A stretch of 64,000 bases of DNA from Montifringilla adamsi. Its lineage: Eukaryota > Chordata > Aves > Passeriformes > Passeridae. Below, piece after piece: positions 55,301 to 63,500 of the stretch. Under the pieces are notes generated by a model that worked only from the letters and a program-made list of their open reading frames with translations, had not been told where the DNA came from and did not search any database. The translations under genes and the position numbers were made by a program. Position 1 is the stretch's first letter; the number at the start of each line of letters is the position of its first letter. Location: NCBI GenBank assembly GCA_017590115.1, contig JAGGNK010006448.1, positions 3,579,987 through 3,643,986 on the forward strand, written 5' to 3'.

Positions 55301-58300
55301 ATACTGTAATGGACTTGACATTTCTGAGCCGTTTGTAATTCTTTTGCAGTGTCACATTGGAAAGAAACTGAAAAATATTGAAGCCTGAACAAATAACTTA
55401 CTTGTAGTCAGGAGTCTTACCTGGGAAATACATACAGTTTGGTTTTTTTTCTTCAACATAAATAATTTAGTCCATTTAATATGTTTAGATTAAAGAAAAT
55501 ACTTCTATTAATTCTGAGGTCTTTCTCACTTTCAGAGATGAGGACCTTGGGGATCACACTGAAGCAAAGTCTGCTGATGACCAAAGTAAAAAGCGGTGAG
55601 AATCAAAGCATAATCCTCTCTAAAGTTTAATGGTCAAATATCAAGACTTGTAGCTGTTTAGTAGAACCAGAAAATATGAATTCATTTTACAAGCAAACAG
55701 AATTTGCCCAGTGTGAGTAAGATTATTTCTAAAATGTGCCTGATTAACCAAATATAACAATAAAGTTGCATGTATTTTGATAAGCAATGAGTCAAACCTA
55801 TAATCTCTCATGGAGAATAAAAATGACTAGTGACAAGGTCCTCCTAAGTATTTTTATGCTTTTCTAAGTGTTCTGTGAATCCAGCTGCTGGCGTCTCAAA
55901 CAAATATAAGAAAATGCATTCCTAGTATAAAAGCTTTACTGCTACTAGATTTCATTATCTACAAAATCTAGGATCCATTTTGGACAATTAAAGTGAGGTT
56001 AGCAGTATGTTTTTAGGTACCATTCTGATGGTGTCTTTTTTGACTGCTCCATTTAGTTGTATATCCACATGAAGAGGGAAAATGTAGTTATCTGTATAGA
56101 TAGGCAGTTTTTCTATTTTTTAATAGAAAATATTTTTATCCCAGCAGTTCCACTCAACAGTCTGACCAGGGAAGCATATACTGAGCATGTCCAGTGAATG
56201 AGTTTCTCTTTCAGTTCTGACAGGAGCCTGCCCCATCAGGAGTCGGGCACAAAGGAGGTGCTGCTTCCTGCAGCCCCACTCTGCATATAAAGCACCACAA
56301 GCACTGAGTGAGGGTCGTTCAGCAGAGCCTCTGTCCTTGGCAAGCTCACTGAAATAATCAAGCTGCAGCCCACACATCCAGAGTTAAGGCAGATAATGAT
56401 CATGTTGTTCCAGAATATAACCTCTGACAGAACCAAACAAGAGCAGCCTTTGTCTGCACTGCTTTGTAAAATCATCAGAAACATTATTAGCGCTTATTCC
56501 TGATATCCCATCATTTGTATGACAAAGTATTTTTATGTTTGTTTGCCTGTCATGTTTTGTGTCAAGGAAAACTGCAGGAGGAGGTTTCTCTTGCTTGAAT
56601 CCCGCTTTTTGAAATTAGTCTACGTATCTGTGTTTATTTGGTCATTTCTAATTAAAACATAACTGTGGTATATCCAAAAAAATAAAATTTGGAAGTAAAA
56701 TATCTTTGAGGAAACTAGACTTCAATTAAAGTTAGATGAAGCTTCCAATATGAATATATATGAATATATCACCATAAAGGAGGACTAAAAATTATAGGTC
56801 AGTGACTGTATTATTTTTCACCAGCAATGATTTAACCAAAATAAGCCAAATCACTTTTACCTGCTTTTTCTAGTTCCAGATTCTGCATTCATGACTGTAA
56901 GAGTAAATTAAAACTGTGTAGCTGAAAAAGACTTCTAAAAATTGCTTATTTTCTTGTTGTGTGGTTTTTTTTTTATTTTAGGGTAATTGAGAAAGCATAT
57001 GAAAATCCTCCAAGGGCTCCAAATAATCTCCCAGAAATAAACTACTCTAGTGACAGTGAACGAAAGACCAGGTACTGTGGAAAATTAATTGGGTACTGTA
57101 ATGGCTAAAGTGCCATTTCTTGAAAAGAAATAATAAAAATCTTTTTATGCAAGAAATTTCAGGAATGCTTAGAAAGCTCTCATTGGTGTCTGGAATCATT
57201 GCAGCCCCTTTCCAAATCCCAGGCACACAGAAGGTCACAAATCCTAACTCTAGTGCACAGAGTGAGGAGGACAAGACACACCCTGTGTAGCTCTGGAGAG
57301 ATAGATGAAACAAAAAATTTAGGAGGGCAGCTAAGCCAGAATTCTTATCTAATCAATAGAGGAAAGGCATTTCCTGAATGCTCTTATTTCTTATGAACTT
57401 TTTTCTTTATGAGACTGTAAGGCAAACATTAAACTATTCCCTTAAAGTGCCTTTTTAACTTCCTAAACCAATATGGGATGAATCTGAACCCATGTATTAT
57501 CAACCCAATCACTGACACTGTGGCATGGGATTCTGACTTTTTGACCAAGAACAAACTATTTTAAAAACCGTTTCTCTTGCAGTATTCATGCTCTAGCTGG
57601 ATTCTGCCTCTACAAACCCACATATTGCAAACCTGAGTGAAAAATGTGATGTAGGGATTTTTAAAAGAACTAGCTGTATACCATGTCTATTGGTATCAGG
57701 AAATAATTGAAATAAAAGGAAATGTTATTTTGTTCTTCATAGTCAAAATTATTTTCCCAAAATATGAAAACAAAAAGTATTATATATAATTCTTGAATGA
57801 AAGATCTTTTTGGATTAAGAAGACCTCTTTTCAGTATCAATCCACCCATCTATACGGATTAATTATGTGGGAAGGACTGTTTAAAGACATAACCTATAGG
57901 TTTGTATTGCTGTATAATAGCTGCAAACTGCCTGAGCCAGGGTTGATGACTCAGCCTGAGCCTTACTGACAGGGAAAGTAAAGGTCACACACTGATACTT
58001 AATAGGAATTATGGTCAATTTCCCCATCCTTAACCTTATGCACACCTGATCCTTGCTGTAGATATGAATGGGCACAGGATCTTTAATCACTCATATTCTT
58101 ACATCTGCAGCTGGAATACAGTTGAAATCTGTGTATTCTGAAAATTCTGCATGACCTTGAAGGATAAACCCATAAATTGGCTGAGAATAAAAACAAAGTT
58201 GAACAGCCTACAATTTAAGATTGAAAATTAATATTCAACAGAAAAATTAATTAGCATTTTTCAGAATTTTGTGCACATACAGGCTCTGAGTTGTAATATG

Positions 58301-60508
58301 CTGATTTTCTTTGAAAGTTAAAATAGAGAACAGTAGTAGAAGAATGACAGTGCAAAGAATGTGCTGCAATATGCAACATTACCTTACACTTGATACACTT
58401 TATACCCTCTACCTGAAGTTCTAATCCCATTTTAATTAATGAAAACTTATTAAATGAATGGTCTTTGTAGGTTATTCTCTCAGGTTTTATGCAATAGGTT
58501 CAACAGAGTACTTTTGTTGAGTAGTTTGCTGTATGAACAAGTCACACCATAGCAAGTGAAGGAGTGACTGATATGAACTGAAAGAAGGGACGTGATCAGA
58601 TGCACAATTCTCAGGCTACACTGGGACTCAGTTTTCACTTGGTGTCTCATCAAGCTGTCAGACTATGCATTTATTTTAATGTTCTGAGTTTCCTTACACT
58701 TTCAGTTGACAAGGTTAGAAACTGATGCTTTGGAAACATTTTTGCTGTAGCTTCAGCGTTTTTTTGTTTTACACACTCCAGTTGTGGTTTTCTACCTAAG
58801 CTGTGGTTATATATATTTTTGTGTATTTCAGCCATAATACTCCAGTCAACTAGTGAAATCCAAGGGATGATGTTCTCTACACTAGGAGACTTGAGGAAAA
58901 GTATTTTTCTCTATACAACTTCCTATAAGATAATGTTACTTTCAGGCATGCAGCATGTAAATACCCATATTATGTTGAGTGTCCAATGCACAGTACTCAC
59001 TTTGCCCAAGATTCCACAGTTAAATACGAGTTAGATGGAAGATTTGGGAAAAAATAAGCTTAACAACAAAAATAACAAGCAGAGGCTCATACTTTACAGG
59101 AATGAAGAAATAATTTTCCACTGTAGCACTGTAGCCACTTTTCACTGTAGCAAGAAACTTTAGGCAACTGCACTACCAATATACTCCACCCTGTGACATG
59201 TGTTGTGCACATTCTTGGTCAAGAGAATTTCTCAGTCAGTGAAACTCTTTCAAAAGGTGATCACTTAGCTTTAGTTTGCATTCCTGCTTAGTAAGCTTAT
59301 TTTCATCTCACCTGAAATGTAAATGGAGCACTGGGCATTCATGTGAGGAGATAATTCCTCTGTGGTGAGCAAACCTAGGTTTGTTACAGTCTGATTAAAT
59401 AACAAGCCCATTGTTATTTCTGTGTTACGTTCTATGAGATATAAATAAAATATTTATCATTTCAGCTTATCAGTAAATGCATTTTAAATACATTTCTGGT
59501 GCTGCACAGAAATCAAATAAGACATATGTACTTTACAAAACACAGATGTGTAGAAAAGATTATCTGAGCTTCAAAACACCTTACACACACACGTTATCAA
59601 TCTGTTGTATTTCCTGGAAAAAACTAATGTATTTATTTGGTAAATACATGTGATTATAAACAATTGCTCCTAACATTGCAGAACACTATTCAAGAGTGAT
59701 GTGAAACATGTAATAATTACTATATACCTTAAGAATTTCTGGAGAATAGGATAAATAAATCAATTTGGAAATCTTCAAAACCTGTTTGGCAAGATTACTT
59801 CTTCAAGTGTCACATACACGTTCATCCCTTCCATCGAAACAAAACTGACATTTAAGTAACTTGGAAATGGGACTGTTAAAAGTGGAAGATTTAACTTCCC
59901 TGATAATTAAATTCAGTATATTCCTTTCTACTCATATAAGGAACAAAACAGTTACTGTAGTGAACACAAATCATACACTGAAAAGCCTGTATTACAAAGA
60001 CTCTCACTCTAATTCTAGGGACATATTGTAATTTTGTTTGGCCATTTGACAGCTTTTCGAAGACAAATAAAAGAAGAGGAAAATGAAAAAATGTAGTCTG
60101 CCACCATTTTCTGATATGTATCATTTAGGCTGAGATAACAGCACAGGAAACCCAATACCGTTATGTAAATTTTGCTCAATGGGCTCATGGATTTAATTTT
60201 GGAGTGCTGAAGAATCATTCAAAAATGACAAGTATTACTATATTACTAATTTACATTTTTATTTGATATATTATTCTTGATGGTTGTGAAAAAAACCAGA
60301 AAAAGAACTCCTCACCAAGTATGTTTTTTGCAAGCATGTTTTCTTAGTTTATTTTGCATATAATCATCAATGTAGTGAAGCCTTTAAAAATGTAGTACTG
60401 TTTAGTGATAACTATGTACTCTCTGCTTCACAGCAAATCACCATTTGGTGCCTATGAAGAAAACATAACTGGAAATACTATCAAAACTGTTTATTCTACT
60501 TCTGATCG
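28314..60508 (+). CDS. SCEL: Sciellin (SCEL), 5' and central part, 14 coding exons, 3' end outside window
   Basis: Sciellin is a precursor of the cornified envelope of stratified epithelia. It has a Lys/Gln-rich repeat region used as a transglutaminase substrate and a C-terminal LIM domain (family knowledge). Coding sequence is the join 28350-28392, 30991-31108, 31739-31801, 32100-32171, 36338-36406, 38142-38207, 39402-39467, 41490-41522, 42819-42890, 52716-52775, 54473-54529, 55536-55595, 56982-57071 and 60434-60508. It reads as one open frame of 314 residues plus two bases, and all introns are GT-AG. Diagnostic stretches shared with mammalian sciellin are RRTLLQDNSWIKKRPEE (residues 35-51), ENYGRAVLN, RYRSDTTLDR, three DL-type repeats and TVYSTSD at the end. 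The LIM-domain exons are not in the window. The array of about 20-residue repeats looks much shorter than in mammals, which have about sixteen. The first intron is phase 1 and all later ones are phase 2. Exon boundaries come from reading the sequence, not from transcripts. An extra or missed small exon is possible. Confidence 0.93.
28393..30990. other. SCEL: SCEL intron C1-C2 (phase 1)
   Basis: 2598 bp, GT-AG. The first 400 bp are GC-rich (continuation of the island), the rest AT-rich. It holds the cluster of inverted repeats at 29238-29293. No other exon seen. Confidence 0.8.
29238..29293. repeat. Three adjacent small inverted repeats
   Basis: TTAGCAGATT/AATCTGCTAA with a 7-nt loop (29238-29264), AAACACTTG/CAAGTGTTT with a 1-nt loop (29263-29281), and TTTCTTG/CAAGAAA with a 1-nt loop (29279-29293). 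All three are exact and they overlap by two or three bases, filling 56 bp. Confidence 0.88.
30991..31108 (+). CDS. SCEL: SCEL coding exon C2: conserved N-terminal domain
   Basis: 118 nt between TTTGCAG and GTAAGAA. Encodes residues 15-53 and most of 54. The stretch HDVNKRRTLLQDNSWIKKRP is nearly the same as mammalian sciellin and is the strongest single identifier of the gene. It enters in phase 1 and leaves in phase 2, so it is the only internal exon whose removal would break the frame. The segment is basic, with Lys and Gln residues suited to transglutaminase cross-linking (inference). Confidence 0.95.
31109..31738. other. SCEL: SCEL intron C2-C3 (phase 2)
   Basis: 630 bp, AT-rich, no repeat or extra exon recognised. 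Confidence 0.8.
31739..31801 (+). CDS. SCEL: SCEL coding exon C3
   Basis: 63 nt, acceptor TTGAAG, donor GTATGG, phase 2 on both sides. Reads (S)ADENYGRAVLNQYKSQDSLH(R), matching the mammalian segment that follows the IKKRPEE block (ENYGR-V-LN-...-D-L-R). Its second half resembles that of the next exon (AVL..Y.S...L.R), which suggests the two are related by an old exon duplication. Confidence 0.93.
32100..32171 (+). CDS. SCEL: SCEL coding exon C4
   Basis: 72 nt, donor GTAGGG, phase 2 on both sides. Encodes SSSTNEKEDQKAVLGRYRSD then TTLD(R), matching the mammalian ISRYSSDDTLDR segment. The acceptor is a tandem ACAGCAG (NAGNAG). Using the second AG would start the exon at 32103 and remove one Ser while keeping the frame. 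The intron before it is only 298 bp. Confidence 0.93.
32985..33740 (-). mobile_element. Ancient CR1/L3-type LINE fragment, minus strand
   Basis: Read on the + strand it shows, in order, blocks typical of the antisense of old sauropsid CR1: TTGCTCTTCTTTGTATCTTT, GCATTACTTTGCACCC, AATGTCATCTGCCATTTT, CTTTTTCCAGATAATTTATG, GTACAGATCTCTGC, AACTTGCCATTTATT and GGAAATTCAAGTAGAATATA. Spacing fits one element with heavy mutation. Recognition is from memory of the family, so the subfamily is not given. Inactive. Confidence 0.7.
34588..34800. repeat. Compound purine repeat: (AAAGGG)n then (AAAGG)n
   Basis: 34588-34722 is a nearly pure AAAGGG hexamer array with 22 GGG runs. 34723-34800 is an AAAGG pentamer array of about 15.6 units. 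The whole 213 bp is purine on the + strand. It lies in a SCEL intron. Long open frames over it on both strands (Lys-Gly, Arg-Glu, Phe-Pro or Ser-Leu dipeptides) are artefacts of the repeat. Confidence 0.97.
35492..35516. repeat. TA dinucleotide microsatellite
   Basis: About twelve TA units within AT-rich DNA. Confidence 0.9.
36338..36406 (+). CDS. SCEL: SCEL coding exon C5
   Basis: 69 nt, acceptor TGACAG, donor GTATGA, phase 2 on both sides. Encodes (R)IPARSDTDKINKSPTLNHKQNN(R), which aligns with the mammalian segment after the DDTLDR motif (R-I-x-x-R-x-D, ending L-x-N-R). Asn, Lys and Ser rich, with no membrane or catalytic signature. Confidence 0.88.
36407..38141. other. SCEL: SCEL intron C5-C6 (phase 2)
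   Basis: 1735 bp, AT-rich. Contains a 28-bp tandem duplication (37049-37104). Mammals have extra residues in this part of the protein, but no matching exon was found here. Confidence 0.8.
37049..37104. repeat. 28-bp tandem duplication
   Basis: 37049-37076 and 37077-37104 are adjacent copies with three differences, one of them A to G in the middle and two at the 3' end. Core ATTAAAACAA followed by TTTTAATTTAAAAGA. Confidence 0.9.
38142..38207 (+). CDS. SCEL: SCEL coding exon C6 (first RQSW exon)
   Basis: 66 nt, acceptor TTAACAG, donor GTATTC, phase 2 on both sides. Encodes (R)QSWTPNAASTTTAVTSPIKKK(R). The Thr/Ser-rich part and the closing KKKR match the mammalian AST...PVKKKR segment. The opening RQSW is shared with the next exon of identical length, including close DNA similarity over the first 17 bases. 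Confidence 0.9.
38208..39401. other. SCEL: SCEL intron C6-C7 (phase 2)
   Basis: 1194 bp. Contains a 19-nt poly(A) at 38981-38999. No other feature seen. Confidence 0.8.
39402..39467 (+). CDS. SCEL: SCEL coding exon C7 (second RQSW exon)
   Basis: 66 nt, acceptor CCTACAG, donor GTGAGT, phase 2 on both sides. Encodes (R)QSWMPPPVSSSKTPTEKEESK(R), matching the mammalian RQSWFPPPPP segment. The short poly-Pro stretch (three Pro) is shorter than in human. The exon has the same length and phase as C6. Confidence 0.92.
39468..41489. other. SCEL: SCEL intron C7-C8 (phase 2)
   Basis: 2022 bp. Short A-run near 39674-39687. Otherwise unremarkable AT-rich sequence. Confidence 0.8.
41490..41522 (+). CDS. 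SCEL: SCEL coding exon C8, small 33-nt exon
   Basis: 33 nt, acceptor TTTCTCTAG, donor GTATGT, phase 2 on both sides. Encodes (R)TTSENSEAPT(T). It sits where mammals have a Pro-rich linker, but sequence similarity is low. Support is the strong splice sites, the correct phase and the position between two confident exons. It may be alternatively spliced, since skipping keeps the frame. Confidence 0.75.
41523..42818. other. SCEL: SCEL intron C8-C9 (phase 2)
   Basis: 1296 bp, very AT-rich, with a TA-type microsatellite at about 42625-42668 followed by an A-run. Confidence 0.8.
42625..42668. repeat. TATA-type microsatellite
   Basis: TA repeats interrupted once by CA, flanked by ATTTTATATA and TATAAAATAT, giving an imperfect palindrome. 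Confidence 0.8.
42819..42890 (+). CDS. SCEL: SCEL coding exon C9
   Basis: 72 nt, acceptor TTGCAG, donor GTAACA, phase 2 on both sides. Encodes (T)VAPSSEQVIPQKSETDVDDR then ATA(R). Acidic and Ser/Gln/Lys containing. It corresponds by position to the linker before the repeat array. Direct similarity to human is weak, so the call rests on frame, splice sites and context. Confidence 0.8.
43150..43330 (+). mobile_element. Probable ancient CR1 3' fragment
   Basis: GTGTTTCAAGACGGACTTG near 43280-43298, followed by a TTTCTGAGGGATGAGTTAGA-like part, resembles the 3' untranslated end of old reptile/bird CR1, which has TTTCAAGACGGAGCTTGATA. Upstream text is too diverged to align by eye. Borders uncertain. 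Confidence 0.4.
43478..43630 (+). mobile_element. CR1 LINE 3' end fragment
   Basis: CCCCATCCCTGGGAAGTGAT, then CAGGTTGGATGGGGCTCTAA, GCAACCTGGTCTAGTGGAAG, a CCCTGCCCAAGAG part, TTCTTTCCAACTCAA and ATTCTATGATG. This is the classical CR1 3' terminus in sense orientation, 5'-truncated, in a SCEL intron. Confidence 0.92.
44949..45010. repeat. GT/TA/CA compound microsatellite
   Basis: GTGTGTGTATATATG..., then ATGTATGTGTGTATATATGT, then TATATATACACACACACACAC. The GT side and CA side are reverse complements, so the block is an imperfect palindrome. Confidence 0.9.
46571..46694 (+). mobile_element. CR1 LINE 3' end fragment
   Basis: GAGAGTTCAAAGCCAGACTG, GGATGGAGCTCTGACCAACC, TGGCCTAGTGAAGTGTGTCC, CTGCCCACGGCACGGGGCTT, GGAGCTGGATGGTCTTTTAG, CTCCAACCCAAACCATTCTA. 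Sense orientation, 5'-truncated, well preserved and so probably younger than its neighbours. Confidence 0.93.
47077..47128. repeat. A/T homopolymer mix
   Basis: Alternating T-runs of eight to ten with AAA or A interruptions, ending in ATTTCAG. The final AG looks like an acceptor, but no sciellin-like exon follows. Confidence 0.85.
49711..49727. repeat. Poly(T) tract before a decoy AG
   Basis: Seventeen T followed by CAG. In the required phase the next codons are AGG TGA, so it is not a SCEL exon. Confidence 0.8.
50291..50307. repeat. CAT trinucleotide repeat
   Basis: Five CAT units in a row. Opposite strand reads GATGATGAT (Asp-Asp in spurious frames). Confidence 0.85.
52716..52775 (+). CDS. 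SCEL: SCEL coding exon C10: sciellin repeat 1
   Basis: 60 nt, acceptor TCTAAAG, donor GTAAGT, phase 2 on both sides. Encodes (R)NQDLNDLSKAIPSSFTSDK(E). This has the NQDL-x-x-L-x-K-x-x-P form of the 20-residue sciellin repeat, and one exon equals one repeat unit. It follows a 9.8-kb intron, the longest complete one in the window. In mammals about sixteen such repeats are present, carrying the Gln and Lys used by transglutaminases. Confidence 0.9.
52776..54472. other. SCEL: SCEL intron C10-C11 (phase 2)
   Basis: 1697 bp, AT-rich, with T/A homopolymer mixes at 53478-53535 and 54356-54374. No extra repeat exon found. Confidence 0.8.
54473..54529 (+). CDS. SCEL: SCEL coding exon C11: sciellin repeat 2
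   Basis: 57 nt, preceded by a T-rich tract and CAG, donor GTAAGC, phase 2 on both sides. Encodes (E)GKDLSDLTEKNTADQKNK(R), a 19-residue variant of the repeat with the DL-x-x-L core kept. The acceptor is followed at once by another AG (CAGAG). Use of that second site would shift the frame, so the first is preferred. Confidence 0.88.
54530..55535. other. SCEL: SCEL intron C11-C12 (phase 2)
   Basis: 1006 bp. About a third is a CR1 3' fragment (54990-55315). Confidence 0.8.
54990..55315 (+). mobile_element. CR1 LINE 3' fragment
   Basis: GAGCTGAAACACGAGACATT, then TGTCCAACACTGGAGCAGCT, TGCTTGGAAAGCTTGTGCCA, CAGGATTTCAAGACCCAAGT, AGACAAATACTTGAGCAGCC, CTGCTTTGAGCAGAAGGTTG and CTCCAACCTGAATTATCCTG. 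Same block order as CR1 3' ends with the AAACACAAGAAATTCC part. Sense orientation. Start is approximate. Confidence 0.9.
55536..55595 (+). CDS. SCEL: SCEL coding exon C12: sciellin repeat 3
   Basis: 60 nt, acceptor CTTTCAG, donor GTGAGA, phase 2 on both sides. Encodes (R)DEDLGDHTEAKSADDQSKK(R). The DL core is kept, but the second Leu of the usual DL-x-x-L is His and the Pro is absent, so the repeat is divergent and more acidic. It resembles C11 (T-E-x-x-x-A-D-x-x-x-K-(K)-R), suggesting these two duplicated from each other. Confidence 0.88.
55596..56981. other. SCEL: SCEL intron C12-C13 (phase 2)
   Basis: 1386 bp. A GC-richer patch at 56,130-56,480 has no recognised identity. An AG at 56214 is followed by open sequence but no in-phase donor. 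Confidence 0.75.
56982..57071 (+). CDS. SCEL: SCEL coding exon C13: linker before LIM region
   Basis: 90 nt, acceptor TATTTTAG, donor GTACTG, phase 2 on both sides. Residues begin RVIEKAYENPPRAPNNLPE and go on to INYSSDSERKT. It has no DL repeat core. By position it is the linker between the repeat array and the conserved pre-LIM segment. A Pro-rich and acidic/Ser part is visible. Similarity to human is low, but frame and splice sites are good. Confidence 0.85.
57072..60433. other. SCEL: SCEL intron C13-C14 (phase 2)
   Basis: 3362 bp of AT-rich sequence. No transposon recognised. Several AG sites lead to stops or lack an in-phase donor. Confidence 0.75.
60434..60508 (+). CDS. SCEL: SCEL coding exon C14: conserved pre-LIM segment
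   Basis: 75 nt, acceptor TTCACAG, donor GTAAGT, phase 2 on both sides. Encodes SKSPFGAYEENITGNTIK followed by TVYSTSD(R). SKSP, Y-x-ENI-x-G and TVYSTSDR match mammalian sciellin directly before its LIM domain (Cys-x2-Cys zinc fingers). No Cys-rich LIM exon is found in the remaining 3.5 kb, so the gene continues past the window. Confidence 0.94.
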
Positions 60509-63500
60509 GTAAGTACACATTAATAACATCGTAGAGTACCAGAGGACACAGACATTTACATAAGCATTCAAGTCTTCAGACAAAAGAGAGCCCTGGAAGT
60601 CACCATCATGAGACAGCTTTTCATACAAAGCTCTCTTTCAGTGAGATCTTGCCATCAAATCATTACCACAGTTCAGCAGCCTAATATTATGTTAGGCTTG
60701 TCACAGCTGACATTTGAAAATATCTATAGAAACAAGAGCCAGTGCCTTAAGTGACAGAGTTGGCTTTGTGATTCTGTAGGTTTCTATCTCAGGCAGCCAC
60801 TTACTCTGCAAAATTTCCTTCCTTTGTGGAAATGGTAATGACCAAATTTATGTACAAATGTGGAGGAATAGGTTCACATAACAATGCTGTTGAAAACTAT
60901 CTTTTCACACCAGTAAGACATTCCCAAATATATAAGCAGGATATTTTCTTAATCTGTAATAACTTACCTCATGGGGAAAAAGAAGTTAAAAGTTCTCACT
61001 ATATTCAATTCCATTTGGACAGCCCTACTACCTGGAAATACCTAATCAGAAAAACTTGTATCCTTTCCAACATAAGGATAAGGAACTCTGGGGATGATTA
61101 AATATTAGTACAGCAGTTTGTCATGACAGGCAAGGAGCAAGAGCCATTGATTTAGTAATGCTAAAACAACACCAACAGCTGTATCTAGACAAAGTACAGA
61201 GTGATGTCACACAGGAGTGCAGCAAGAGCTGAGACATTTTTTAAAATGTTATTGTCATGAATACCTTGCAGGCTGTTCATACATTAATTTGCTGTAATTG
61301 CCATGAAGGTATGAGTTCTGTCCGCAGTGCAGAAAGTCAAAAAGGTTTTCAGGCACCTCTGCACCACAGAGAATTCTGTGAACCAGACTGATCAAGTTAT
61401 GGCAGTCTGAATTCAACTACCAGTTTACTTTTGAGATTACAACATTAAAATCATTCCCCTCCACCTTATCCCTGTTTACATGCTCCCAAACATTCAGCAG
61501 CTTAATTCAGTACACCAGAGAAGACCATTATATCTACCAAGGTATTTTTGCTATTTGACAATTATGCTCAGCAATTTGCCCATCACAGGAGCACGTGTAT
61601 GACACCTGTCAACTGGAATGGAGAGAATACACAAATAACATTTTTCCATTATGGCCATTGTACAGTATACAAATGTCTTTCCCACGCAGTGTGCTAACCT
61701 TATCAATTTTCTGCTTGAGATTTCAATGGCAGCTCTTTTTCTGACAGCTGATGTTATATTATATACACAGGAGTATAATTGGAAAAGATATATGTACATA
61801 CTGCAGGAAGCCCTTGGGCATAGATGCCAAAATGATCTTAGATGCCTTGCAAATTTACTGTCATTCGACTTGCTTCAAGGTAAGAAGATTTCACCTGCTA
61901 TCAAGAAATGAAATTTGATTGTAATACCTGCATTATAGTACACATATAATATGAGATTATTTAGGCCTTAGGCCTTCTCCACCTGTGAGAATAAGAAGTC
62001 TTGAGACTGGAGGAGAAGATTAATGTTGGAAATACTAACCTCTCTGTTTCCCTCTCTTCCCTACACAATCCCTTCCTTTTTCTTTCTTTTTCCCTCTCTC
62101 CTTCTCCCTCTACTCTCCTCTTTGCCTCTCCTCCCTTGCAACCATAAGCAGGATAAAGGATGCAGCTGAATGTATTCTTAAAGTCCTACACATTTATGTG
62201 CTTTCAGTTCAAGTCTGATACTGTGAATTATATCCACTTACACTTTCTTCATGTTGTGAAATTTTATTCAGTTTTTATGGAGTTTTTTAGGTGTTCTTGA
62301 TTGACATCTAAAACAGTCTTAATTATTAAAAAGTAGGAAATTTTTTCCTATTTCCATGAAGAATTAAAGCACAGAAGAAATATCTCTTTTGTTTGTAATT
62401 CCAAACCCTGGGCCTCAGCCTAAAATTCACTCTTAAACTTTTCTCAGGGTATGCCTGGCAGCGCTCAGTCCCACAGTCTGTTTTCTTTCTGCCTCATTTG
62501 TCTTATTTCTGCTTGTATCTGCACACAGAGTCTGTTGTTCTAACAAACAATATGCAGCAAAGTCACTGCATTAGCATAGTTCATATTTCTGCCCAGTCCT
62601 GCACAGCTATTATTTCTGCTTCTGACAGCAATTCTTGTCCCTATTTACTACATGAAAAGTAACACACATCAGAATACAGCAGTAAGGTTGCACTTCACAT
62701 GCACTTCACACGCTTTTTGTTTACTGTGGACTTTCTGAGCTCTCTGAGCATCAGAAAGGCATTTTCTTCCATGGGAAATACTATGTGATATGTCCTCAAT
62801 ACTATTATTGCAAGTAAATATAAGTTCTGGTCTGCTTCCATTCTTTTTAGACAGATCAACACACATAAAGAAGAATGGGCTTTTGATTAGGAGTATTAAC
62901 ATGTTAGTAGTGGCAGAATTATCTGTTAAATACTTACGTTTATTTTTTAAACTATCTTTTTTTTGTTACCTGCTATCAAATGGGGACCTGTCTGGCCAGG
63001 AATGTTCAGCTTAATTTTTGTATAACTACAAACTTATGAAAACATTGGCAAAAAATTTAAACAATTGATGTAGGTCTGTGGTTCATGCTTGTAGGTACGT
63101 ATTTAGCTAAGTAGTGCAATTTCTTATAATTAATATTCATTTAGCTCCTAACAAGTACCCTGTATCCATTAGAGATTTGCATATAGCTGACAGCAGTACA
63201 CCATCTTAATTTCCTTGTAAAGGTATATACCAAAAGTACATGAATTAAATAACCCAAATTTTAGATTTTTTTTCCTCTGTGTAAAAATTCTAGCTAATAT
63301 TGGTGATTGGAGCTTTGAACACATGGCCACCCTTTCACTGATTTAAACAAAGAAATATAAAATCAGTGAAGACAGCAGATTGTTTTAATAGCACCTTAAT
63401 ACTAATGCTGATTTTCACTAATCAGTGGATAAAATATCCAAAGAAACCAGAATTTACTATTCTTTAATCAGATTTGAATAAATAAATAAAATTATGTGAG

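Noticed and set aside
56215..56260. Acceptor CTCTTTCAG followed by SDRSLPHQESGTKE
   Set aside because: The donor GTGCTG is in the wrong phase and no similarity to sciellin was found.
57584..57637. Acceptor CTCTTGCAG with an 18-codon open stretch
   Set aside because: Runs into TGA without any GT donor in phase.
60826..61101. 91-codon open frame, considered as a possible LIM exon
   Set aside because: Lacks the Cys-x2-Cys pattern of the LIM domain and has no splice-site support.
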